Both the position numbers and the translations under genes were made by a program. From NCBI GenBank assembly GCA_035415815.1, contig DAOOGR010000073.1:1-7844 (forward strand): 7,844 bases of DNA, written 5' to 3'. Below are positions 1-6,431 of the stretch, piece after piece. Source of the DNA: Rectinema sp003452735 (GTDB lineage: Bacteria > Spirochaetota > Spirochaetia > Treponematales > Rectinemataceae). Numbering within the stretch: the first letter of the stretch is position 1; each line of letters begins with the position of its first letter. The notes beneath the pieces are model-generated. The model was not told the DNA's origin. It saw nothing but the letters and a program-made list of their open reading frames with translations, and ran no database searches.

Positions 1-521
1 CCTCAGGGCTGAGTGAAGAACAGATAATCGAAGCGAACAATCTCAACCGCAGGCTTTACGACATTGTAATCGAAGAGCAAGATGAAAAATCTCTCCGTCA
101 AAGATTGACCGATGCCTTGTACGAAGAAATCGACTTGAATGCATTTTTGTCTCCCGTGGAGAAAGAAGCCCAAAAAGCCCAGGTTCCTCAAATAATAGCG
201 CCGTTATTATCGCCTTGGATTCGCGTTTTTCTTCAGCTCGATCCTATGGATTACCTAAGAAAAGTGACAGTTCCAGTGCTTGCGCTGAATGGATCGAAAG
301 ACCTTCAGGTCCCTCCTAAGCCAAATCTAGAGGCGATTAAGCTCGCCTTATCGGAGGCTGGCAATAATTCCTCGATTTTTATAGAGCTTGAGGAACTTAA
401 CCATCTCTTTCAGCATGCAACTACAGGGCTGCCCTCTGAATATGGGGAAATCGATGAGAGTTTTGCGCCCGAAGTCTTGCAGATAATTGGAGATTGGATA
501 TTGAATATTATTAGTCCATAA
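1..521 (+). CDS. alpha/beta-hydrolase, C-terminal part (5' end outside window)
   Basis: The reading frame is open from base 3 to the TGA-free end and stops with TAA at 519-521, giving 172 visible residues; the N-terminal half, including the nucleophile Ser elbow, lies outside the window. The visible part matches the end of a dienelactone-hydrolase/prolyl-oligopeptidase-like fold. A hydrophobic strand (VPVLALNGSKD) ends at an Asp codon at 300-302, which fits the catalytic acid. The stretch ELNHLFQHA has a His codon at 402-404, which fits the catalytic His. The final PEVLQIIGDWI helix is typical of the family. The preceding PMDYLRKVTVP is the usual lead-in to the Asp strand. The protein is likely an esterase, acyl hydrolase or peptidase; the substrate cannot be read from this fragment. 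It converges with the GH5 gene, with 60 bp between the stops, so it is not co-transcribed with it. An in-frame TTG at 105 is not the start, because conserved-looking sequence continues upstream of it. Confidence 0.85.
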   Translation, partial: SGLSEEQIIEANNLNRRLYDIVIEEQDEKSLRQRLTDALYEEIDLNAFLSPVEKEAQKAQVPQIIAPLLSPWIRVFLQLDPMDYLRKVTVPVLALNGSKDLQVPPKPNLEAIKLALSEAGNNSSIFIELEELNHLFQHATTGLPSEYGEIDESFAPEVLQIIGDWILNIISP

Positions 522-581
522 AAAGACTCTAGTAGGTTTTCTAAATAACTCTGCCTCGAAAGATTGCTCTGGATTTTTCTA

Positions 582-2540
582 TCAAAGCCGCGAGATTACC
601 AAGCGGCACAATTCAGCATCCGGCTCAGCTTCGATTTTCAGCAAGAGAGGCTGAGAGAGTTCCCCAGGCAAGCTAATGCTTTTTGTGCCTTTTTCGATAT
701 GCAGATCAGACTCGGAGAATGTGGCTCCAAATGCAGATACAAACGCTCCTCTAGGAAAATGCAGCATCGGAACAAAGACCTCAGAAGGCGCCTCAATGGA
801 ACGGTCTGGACTATATTCTAGTATAAAACGTCCCTTTCTTCGGTTGAATTGCATCGATAGAATCTCTCCAGAGACCGCATATGCATAAGGTCTCACAAAA
901 CCTGCAACCGCTCTTCCACCACCATCCTCATTGCAAAAGACCGAGAGATCTTCTCTGTTCCAGCCATCGCCATGCTCATGAGTGTTGTCAGCTGTATAGT
1001 TCCACAGCGTTGCGCTTAAGAGATTTGCGTCTAGGGCATCATAATACAGAGAAAGCACCTTTTCATGCAGTTCGAAGTTTCCAGTTCGATATGCTTTTCG
1101 ATTATTTAGATCGAATGGAAGGCCGAATTCGCCGAGAAGAGTAGGAGAGTTGCCCATGAATTCCCTAGAATGCTGCACAATCCGCGCCAATGCATCTCGA
1201 AAATAGCGTCTTACCGCATGCGAGCCAATAATGACCTTTTGCATTTCGGAATCATATGCAAGAAAACCAGTCCAGCGCTTCATTGTGAGAGTCAATGAGT
1301 CATACCAATGGCTTTCGTTGACACAGAGGAAGTCAGGACGGAGCGCGGGCATATCGCCTTGTGGATAACCTTCCACGAATACCATAAAGCGCTTTGGTTT
1401 GCCGGATACATGAGCTAAGTGCTCCGCAAATCGCTCGACAAATGGCTTCAGATAACATTCATTGAAAACAGAATGAGTATTTTGTACAGTCTTGTTTTTC
1501 CCATCTCTGGTTTCCGCACTATATGTTCCTTTAGGAGCAAACCAACTGGGCTGTTTCAATACTGGTCTATCCTTTTCGATATCCCATAAACCAACTCTAC
1601 GCCATACACAGACTTCTCCTTCCTTCCATGCGCGGACGCCCTTTGTGCCTAAAGGTACTCTTTCCAGTGGGCGTAAACCTAGGCCCTTTATGGCTATTCT
1701 ATTGGCGCTCGTTTCAAACCCTTCTCCAGCACACATCGCTTCCCAGGGAGTCGGTGCTAGCCCAGGTAGAAGCATATCGCTCCGCGGAGCACTGACATCG
1801 TTAATTCCTATAAAGCCTTCTCCAGGCTCATTCATGGAACCAAATCCAACCACATTATCATAAGAAGCAATTCGCTTGGCGAGCACAGCAAAAGCTTCGA
1901 AATAATGTTCCTGAAGATATTCCTGGATTGGCCTTCCTTCAGCAGTAATACCAGGCGCATAATCATTACCTGCAAAGAACAGGGTAAACATCGTAGCGCA
2001 GCCAAGCCGTAGATGATTGGAAAACCATTGCATTTCGGGGTATAGCGCTCCCATCTCTTGATGAAGAAGTGCAGCGCCGCTCTCATGAAGCTTGGATGGA
2101 TCGAAGCCCACGGCTTCTAGCGTCCACATTGGAGCTCCATCTCCTCCTGTCCAACGCGACCATACATCCTGATGCGGATCTATGAAGAGGGATATTCCAT
2201 GTCGAGCAGCAGCTTCCACTATACCTTCCAGATAGTCTAGATATTCAATATCATAGATACCTGGTCCAACATGCTCGATGGCTTCCCAGGTTACCACTAG
2301 ACGAAGAAACTTTTGGCCCCAGCTTGCAAGTCTTGAAAAATGCTCATCTGCTTCTTCAAGCGGAAAAGGTCGACTAACAAAGGAGACATCCGCGCCATTA
2401 TAGAATCCTTCCCTAAGATGAGTTCGCCCATCCGGCGCTGTTGGCACTTTATTGCTTCCTCCGAGGTTCACTCCGCGCAGGATAAGCCAGCGCCCTTTAT
2501 CGTCAATAAAATGTCCATTCGATACGCTTATTATTGACAT
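582..2540 (-). CDS. glycoside hydrolase family 5, endoglycoceramidase-related (GH5_12-like beta-glucosidase/glucosylceramidase)
   Basis: A 652-residue retaining beta-glycosidase. All canonical GH5 active-site positions can be assigned: Arg80 (LRLVVTWE), His123 (DPHQDVWSRW), Asn237 and acid/base Glu238 (MNEP), His411 and Tyr413 (HWYD), nucleophile Glu471 (LLGEFG) and Trp513 (TLWNYT). The N-terminus (GHFIDDKGRWLILRGVNLGG) is the first strand of the TIM barrel. The DPHQDVWSRWTGGDGAP and CATMFTLFFAGN stretches, and the long segment at about 250-340 with W/C-rich motifs, resemble the fungal EGCrP/beta-glucosylceramidase and steryl-glucosidase branch (GH5_12) rather than cellulases. Residues about 548-652 look like the C-terminal beta-sandwich of that family (RPYAYAVSG, then EVFVPMLHFPRG). 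There is no signal peptide or membrane segment, so the enzyme is probably cytoplasmic. The ATG at 2540 follows GAGGGGAAAGG on the - strand (2545-2555) with a 4-nt spacer. The gene diverges from the importer genes, suggesting hydrolysis of an imported glycoside. GH5 assignment is firm; subfamily and substrate (glucosylceramide, steryl or flavonoid glucoside, other) are inference. Confidence 0.9.
   Translation of the reverse strand: MSIISVSNGHFIDDKGRWLILRGVNLGGSNKVPTAPDGRTHLREGFYNGADVSFVSRPFPLEEADEHFSRLASWGQKFLRLVVTWEAIEHVGPGIYDIEYLDYLEGIVEAAARHGISLFIDPHQDVWSRWTGGDGAPMWTLEAVGFDPSKLHESGAALLHQEMGALYPEMQWFSNHLRLGCATMFTLFFAGNDYAPGITAEGRPIQEYLQEHYFEAFAVLAKRIASYDNVVGFGSMNEPGEGFIGINDVSAPRSDMLLPGLAPTPWEAMCAGEGFETSANRIAIKGLGLRPLERVPLGTKGVRAWKEGEVCVWRRVGLWDIEKDRPVLKQPSWFAPKGTYSAETRDGKNKTVQNTHSVFNECYLKPFVERFAEHLAHVSGKPKRFMVFVEGYPQGDMPALRPDFLCVNESHWYDSLTLTMKRWTGFLAYDSEMQKVIIGSHAVRRYFRDALARIVQHSREFMGNSPTLLGEFGLPFDLNNRKAYRTGNFELHEKVLSLYYDALDANLLSATLWNYTADNTHEHGDGWNREDLSVFCNEDGGGRAVAGFVRPYAYAVSGEILSMQFNRRKGRFILEYSPDRSIEAPSEVFVPMLHFPRGAFVSAFGATFSESDLHIEKGTKSISLPGELSQPLLLKIEAEPDAELCRLVISRL
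2522..2536. repeat. 15-bp direct repeat, copy 1 (overlaps GH5 start region)
   Basis: ATACGCTTATTATTG, identical to 2583-2597. This copy lies within the first codons of the GH5 gene (residues 2-7). The core ATACGCTTAT is part of an imperfect palindrome (AATA-CGCT-TATT in the other copy; the first base here is G). It is a possible operator half of a pair. Confidence 0.6.
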
Positions 2541-2566
2541 TAGGCCTTTCCCCTCAGTCTTATCTG

Positions 2567-2572
2567 TATAAT
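2567..2572 (+). promoter_or_regulatory. candidate -10 element for the binding-protein gene
   Basis: A perfect TATAAT sits 122 bp upstream of the binding-protein ATG, between the divergent genes. No good -35 is found 16-18 bp upstream (around 2543-2550 reads GGCCTTTC). If used, the promoter is probably activator-dependent or weak at -35. The transcript would begin near 2579 and carry the second direct-repeat copy at its very 5' end, a position where a bound repressor could block the promoter. A weak - strand promoter for the GH5 gene could be TTGTAG (2603-2608) with TATTCT (2580-2585, 17-bp spacer), but the match is poor. Confidence 0.4.
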
Positions 2573-2582
2573 CAATATTAGA

Positions 2583-2597
2583 ATACGCTTATTATTG
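2583..2597. repeat. 15-bp direct repeat, copy 2 (divergent control region)
   Basis: An exact copy of 2522-2536, 61 bp away start to start, which is close to six helical turns. It lies just downstream of the TATAAT at 2567-2572, so together the two copies bracket the candidate promoter. This copy includes the imperfect palindrome AATACGCTTATT (2582-2593), consistent with binding of a dimeric regulator. No regulator gene is visible in the window. Confidence 0.6.
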
Positions 2598-2680
2598 GGG
2601 CACTACAAGCTACTAATCATGATTTTTCTCTTTACAACTCAAAATGCACGTTCTACAATGGAAGCAAGCAAACCTGAGAA

Positions 2681-2689
2681 AAAGGAGGT
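2681..2689 (+). promoter_or_regulatory. strong Shine-Dalgarno that sets the binding-protein start
   Basis: AAAGGAGGT ends 4 nt before the ATG at 2694 (GGAGG to ATG spacing 5 nt). It is a near-perfect anti-16S match. It fixes the start at 2694 rather than at the in-frame upstream TTG 2595, ATG 2619 or ATG 2658, and places a classical signal peptide exactly at the N-terminus. Confidence 0.85.
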
Positions 2690-2693
2690 ATGC

Positions 2694-5267
2694 ATGAAAA
2701 AGATTCTCTGTGTATCGTTCGTAGCCATGGTGCTGCTGTTTGGCGCAACAGCCCAGGTCAAGAACGGCGCCTATGCGGACAAGGTTATCTACGATGTGAA
2801 AATGGATCAGACCATTGCCATCAAAGATACCGCCGAAGGGAAAACTGATGTTTTCTTTACGGGTCTTGACGGAAAGACCTATAAAGGCATCCAACCGGCT
2901 GATCTGGAAAGACTTTCCACCTACGCAGTGCCATCCGGAAGTTGGTCTCTTCTCCTGAACAACATTCCAAACAAAGCGCCCTATACATTCCAGACCAAAG
3001 ACGGTCGGACAGTCTTCAACCCACTGGCGATTCAGGAAGTCCGATACGCAATCAATTGGCTCATCGACCGCAAAAAGATCGTGGATGAGATTCTGCTTGG
3101 TGCTGGAGAGCCAATGATCACAGCCCAGACACCCGGACAGCCTGGAACCTATCGCTTCAATCTCGTGCCTGCCAAGCTAGGCATGACGGTGCGCGGCGAT
3201 GAGAAAAAAGCCCTGGCAGATATCGAGGCCGCATTGAAAGCAGCAGCCGATCTGCCTGAAAACAAAGGTAAGCTCGTAAAGTCCGGCCAGTGGTGGACCT
3301 ATAATAAGGAGCCCATCACCGTAAAATTTATAATCCGTGTCGACGATCCAACAGGTCGACTTCTCGAAGGTCGATATATCGCTGACCAAATAGAGAAAGC
3401 TGGAATCAAGGTAGAGCGCCTCGAATATGACCGCTCAAAGGCTAGCAACCTTGCATATAGCAGCGATCCAGCAGACTGGCAGTGGTCTATGTATACCGAG
3501 GGTTGGGGAGCCGGAGCTACCCGCGCGTGGTGGGATGTAACCATTAGCCAGATGTATTCACCCTACTATGGATATATGCCGGGCGGAATGACCGAAGGCT
3601 TCTGGAACTACGAGAATAAAGAAATCGATCGTATTGCTCAGAAGAACATAAATGGATGGTTCCTTACAGCCGATGAGTATTGGAATGATAACATCAAGGT
3701 ACAAGAAATGGCTTTGAAGGAAGCCGTGCGTATCTATGTATGCAGCCAGGTCCAATACTACGTGGCCAATAAAGCTCGTTTCAATTCGCGTATGCTCTAT
3801 GGCCTAGGCGATGGTCTAAACAACTGGTCGGTGCGATCTGCGGATGTAAAGCCTAACGAAAAAGGCGAAAAGATTCTAAAGATCACGCAGTACTCGGCTC
3901 GTGGCGGACTCTTCATGAGCTCATGGGACCCAGTGGGTGTCGATGGTTTCTCGGATGTCTACTCCGCAGCCATCATCGAAGCTTGTACAGATCCCTCGAC
4001 CTTCGAGTCTCCTAATGCGGCCAAAGATACGCCTCTTCGCGTAAAATACGATCTCAAGAATGTCGAGACCAAGATTGCCGCCGGCAAAGAAGGCGAGCCC
4101 CCCGTTGGCCTGATTCCTGTCGACAAGGCCGCAGTAATCTTCAATTCCAAGACAAAGAAGTGGGAGAGTGGAGTCGAATATAAGGATGTAACAGGCGAAG
4201 GAACATACGATTACGTTAAAAACAACGATCTGAAATCCTACAGCAAGCTTGCTAACCAGCAGTACATTTATGGCAAATGGCACAGCGGGCAGCCCATAAC
4301 AGTCGCTGATATTATGTATGCGACTGCCTTTGCCTACGAGTGGGCTAACAAGGATAGCGAGGACGACAAGTACTACGATGCAGCTTATGCGTCACAATAT
4401 CAGGCCTATTTGCCGGTTTCCAAAGGTACTGTGCTCAATAAGGATGGCAGCTTTACAACCTATTTCGATTTCAACTGGCCGATGGATCTTGACCGTGTAG
4501 CAGCAACCGGTGCTGTAAGCCCCAAGGCCGGTAACCCCGGACGCCAAACTCTAGTCTCATGGGAGATCTACGAAGCTTTAGCCAAGATCGTCGCAGAGGG
4601 CGCAAAGTCTGGAACACAGTATTCTTTCTCGAATGATCCTTCAATGACGGAAGTCGATATCATCAATCCCAAGTGTGTCGCGGATATCAAGGCAAAACTG
4701 CAGGACTTCGTCGCTGCCAAGTATGTTCCTGACTGCATCAAGCAGTGGATTACCCCGGAGCAGGCTGTTGCTCGCTATAATGCAGCCATAAAATTCATCG
4801 ATACCTATGGCAATGCCTACATATCCAATGGTCCATTCTTCTTGAGCAAGGTAGATTTCAATACCAACTATGTTGAGCTTTCTGCTTTCAGGGATTATCC
4901 ATACAAAGCGGATTATTTCCCGAAATTGTTCCGCACGACCATTACCCGCATCGATGATGTGAAAGTACCGGCAACTGCGGCGCGCAACGCCGATGCGAAG
5001 ATAGACATCCAAGTTTCTGCGGTGACCTATCCAGACGATACGGCCAAAGCGGCAGATAACAAGGCAAAGGTAACGGTTTCTTTGATAAAGGCAGATAATA
5101 CCGAGACGGTGTACACCGCTAAGTATGTCAAAGCAGGTACTTTCCAGGCTGTGATTCCTGCTAAAGACCTGGGTGCTCTCAAATCAGGCTCCTACACTAT
5201 AGTAGTGCAGTCTGTTTTCAGTACAGAAGCACCAGCAGTCCAGGCTACTTCGCTTGTAGTCTTCTGA
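2694..5267 (+). CDS. Opp/Dpp-type ABC transporter substrate-binding protein, permuted domain order
   Basis: An 857-residue secreted solute-binding protein of the SBP_bac_5 superfamily. Residues 1-20 form a Sec signal peptide (MKK, hydrophobic core, ATA|Q cleavage); there is no lipobox, so it is probably free in the periplasm. Recognisable landmarks from the N-terminus are: a strand followed by EGKTDVFF (about 31-55), VRYAINWLIDRKKIV (116-130), EGRYIADQIEKAGIKVERL (about 225-243), the WDP segment (about 401-413) resembling the usual mature N-terminus, WHSGQPITVADIMYAT (529-544), and NGPFFLSK...FRDYPY (712-737). In classical DppA/OppA the WHDG and TGP..NPDYW blocks come before VR.AI..AIDR, so the order here looks circularly permuted. 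Residues about 754-857 form a separate beta-rich, Ig-like tail. At 857 residues it is far longer than the usual 500-600. It captures the ligand for the two downstream permeases. Some relatives in thermophiles bind beta-gluco-oligosaccharides, and the divergent GH5 gene makes a glycoside ligand plausible, but a peptide cannot be excluded. Confidence 0.85.
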   Translation: MKKILCVSFVAMVLLFGATAQVKNGAYADKVIYDVKMDQTIAIKDTAEGKTDVFFTGLDGKTYKGIQPADLERLSTYAVPSGSWSLLLNNIPNKAPYTFQTKDGRTVFNPLAIQEVRYAINWLIDRKKIVDEILLGAGEPMITAQTPGQPGTYRFNLVPAKLGMTVRGDEKKALADIEAALKAAADLPENKGKLVKSGQWWTYNKEPITVKFIIRVDDPTGRLLEGRYIADQIEKAGIKVERLEYDRSKASNLAYSSDPADWQWSMYTEGWGAGATRAWWDVTISQMYSPYYGYMPGGMTEGFWNYENKEIDRIAQKNINGWFLTADEYWNDNIKVQEMALKEAVRIYVCSQVQYYVANKARFNSRMLYGLGDGLNNWSVRSADVKPNEKGEKILKITQYSARGGLFMSSWDPVGVDGFSDVYSAAIIEACTDPSTFESPNAAKDTPLRVKYDLKNVETKIAAGKEGEPPVGLIPVDKAAVIFNSKTKKWESGVEYKDVTGEGTYDYVKNNDLKSYSKLANQQYIYGKWHSGQPITVADIMYATAFAYEWANKDSEDDKYYDAAYASQYQAYLPVSKGTVLNKDGSFTTYFDFNWPMDLDRVAATGAVSPKAGNPGRQTLVSWEIYEALAKIVAEGAKSGTQYSFSNDPSMTEVDIINPKCVADIKAKLQDFVAAKYVPDCIKQWITPEQAVARYNAAIKFIDTYGNAYISNGPFFLSKVDFNTNYVELSAFRDYPYKADYFPKLFRTTITRIDDVKVPATAARNADAKIDIQVSAVTYPDDTAKAADNKAKVTVSLIKADNTETVYTAKYVKAGTFQAVIPAKDLGALKSGSYTIVVQSVFSTEAPAVQATSLVVF

Positions 5268-5278
5268 TTTGAATCAAG

Positions 5279-5320
5279 GGAGGGGTGCTGTCTCTAAGAG
5301 GCGGCACCCTCCTTCTTTTA
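5279..5320 (+). terminator. intrinsic terminator after the binding-protein gene
   Basis: GGAGGGGTGC (5279-5288) pairs with GCACCCTCC (5304-5312), giving a 9-bp GC-rich stem with one bulged G. The loop of about 15 nt contains a small CTC/GAG inner pairing, and the stem is followed by TTCTTTTA. It starts 12 bp after the stop codon. It lies between the binding-protein and permease genes, so it may act as a partial terminator keeping permease levels below binding-protein levels. No convincing separate promoter is seen between 5321 and 5390. Confidence 0.8.
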
Positions 5321-5390
5321 TAAAATGCTTTTTTAATGTAATAATCGAAGTGCAATTTTCTCAAGGAATCACAAAGAAACAGGTGGTTTT

Positions 5391-6431
5391 ATGTATAAGT
5401 GGTTTGCCGTCAAGCGAGTGCTAAAAGGCATTTTTACTTATGTTATAATCATTTTTATAATGTCTGTCCTTTTCAACACGGTCAATGAACAGACAATGCG
5501 CTCAAGCATCGAAGAGCAGGTACGGGCTGAGACCATGCGCCTCAAAAACATGCAGCCGTCTGCTCTCCAGCATTTTCAAGAGCAGCGACGCCAAGAGCTA
5601 ATTAGGCTCTATAGGCTGGATCGGCCGCTAATGGAGCGAATACTTTTTCGAACTTGGAACACCATCACCTTCAATTTTGGAAAATCGACTATCATTAAAT
5701 CTTCGCGTGGCGATAGAGAGGTGTTGACCATAGTAGGAGAAGCGATTCCCCGCTCGCTAATACTCTTTACAGCGGCTATGGCTATTGAAATAGTGGTCGG
5801 TATTATTCTTGGACTTAAGAAAGCTCAGAAACCTGGTAGTTCGCTCGATAAAAGTACGAGCCTTATCACCATGATCGTCTATGGCATGCCGACATTCTGG
5901 CTTGCGATGATTCTTATCATGTTTTTTGTCTATCAACTGAAGATATTTCCTTCGGGGGGCATGCACACTGTGCCACCCCCACAAGGGATAATGTATTATA
6001 TAGATTTTTTGTGGCACATGACTCTGCCGCTTTTGACCTTGCTTCTCATTGGGTTCTGGGGGATAGCATTTGTGGTTAGGAATATCGTGCTGAGTATTCT
6101 TCAGGAGGATTACATTATGGCAGCTCGTGCCCGAGGGATCCCCGAAAATAAGGTGCTTTTTGGGCACACCCTGCGCACCGCAGCGCCTCCCCTCATCACA
6201 ATGTCAGTGTTGTCTTTGCTTGCCTCGATTGGAGGAGCAATCATCTTCGAAGGCATTTTTTCCTGGCCAGGATTGGGGAATCTATACTGGATAGCGGTGC
6301 AGCAGAATGATATCCCCGTTCTAATGGGAGACCTTGCTATAACAGTGGGCTTATACCAGGTAGGGCTTATATTGCTGGATCTCACCTATGGCTTTATGGA
6401 TCCGCGCATCAAGGTGGGAGGTAAGGCATGA
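5391..6431 (+). CDS. ABC transporter permease, DppB/OppB type
   Basis: A 346-residue inner-membrane subunit of a binding-protein-dependent importer. TM1 is at about 11-29. A long, charged extracytoplasmic segment follows (about 31-118), ending in the family's characteristic YRLDRPLMERIL...FNFGKS block. Further TM helices are at about 120-141, 158-182, 210-230, 268-290 and 312-333. The EAA coupling loop is at about 240-269 (DYIMAARARGIPENKVLFGHTLRTA), the site that contacts the ATPase. FEGIFSWPGLGNLYW (286-300) and the C-terminal YGFMDPRIK are family hallmarks. ATG 5391 follows AGGTGG (5381-5386) with a short 4-nt spacer. It pairs with the downstream DppC-type permease, with which it overlaps by 4 bp. 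The part of the TM1-TM2 segment at about 36-75 is unusually rich in Glu, Gln and Arg and could form an amphipathic or coiled helix. Family assignment is firm; substrate is unknown. Confidence 0.95.
   Translation: MYKWFAVKRVLKGIFTYVIIIFIMSVLFNTVNEQTMRSSIEEQVRAETMRLKNMQPSALQHFQEQRRQELIRLYRLDRPLMERILFRTWNTITFNFGKSTIIKSSRGDREVLTIVGEAIPRSLILFTAAMAIEIVVGIILGLKKAQKPGSSLDKSTSLITMIVYGMPTFWLAMILIMFFVYQLKIFPSGGMHTVPPPQGIMYYIDFLWHMTLPLLTLLLIGFWGIAFVVRNIVLSILQEDYIMAARARGIPENKVLFGHTLRTAAPPLITMSVLSLLASIGGAIIFEGIFSWPGLGNLYWIAVQQNDIPVLMGDLAITVGLYQVGLILLDLTYGFMDPRIKVGGKA
6416..6422 (+). promoter_or_regulatory. Shine-Dalgarno for the second permease, inside the first permease gene
   Basis: GGGAGGT lies within the last codons of the upstream permease and 5 nt before ATG 6428. 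The ATGA overlap (6428-6431) indicates translational coupling of the two permease subunits, as expected for a 1:1 heterodimer. Confidence 0.75.

Noticed and set aside
522..581. Possible bidirectional terminator in the convergent gap
   Set aside because: Only short, weak complementarity is visible, with no GC-rich stem followed by a T-tract on either strand.
1779..1790. Perfect 12-bp palindrome GCTCCGCGGAGC
   Set aside because: It lies deep inside the GH5 coding sequence with no flanking structure or second copy; most likely coincidental.
2534..2539. TTGACA resembling a -35 element on the + strand
   Set aside because: It is 27 bp from the TATAAT at 2567, too far for a sigma-70 pair. At 18 bp there is only TCTTAT (4/6), and the motif is the reverse complement of the GH5 start codons.
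2595..2693. In-frame N-terminal extension of the binding protein from TTG 2595 (or ATG 2619/2658)
   Set aside because: A near-perfect Shine-Dalgarno precedes ATG 2694, and a classical signal peptide begins exactly there; the extension would bury it.
2703..2711. Cys at residue 6 of the binding protein as a lipoprotein anchor
   Set aside because: It precedes the hydrophobic core and lacks a lipobox; the AXA site after residue 20 fits signal peptidase I.
3177..5012. Several antisense open frames of 60-123 codons within the binding-protein gene
   Set aside because: They lie opposite a clearly coding gene, lack credible ribosome sites and show no recognisable domain features.
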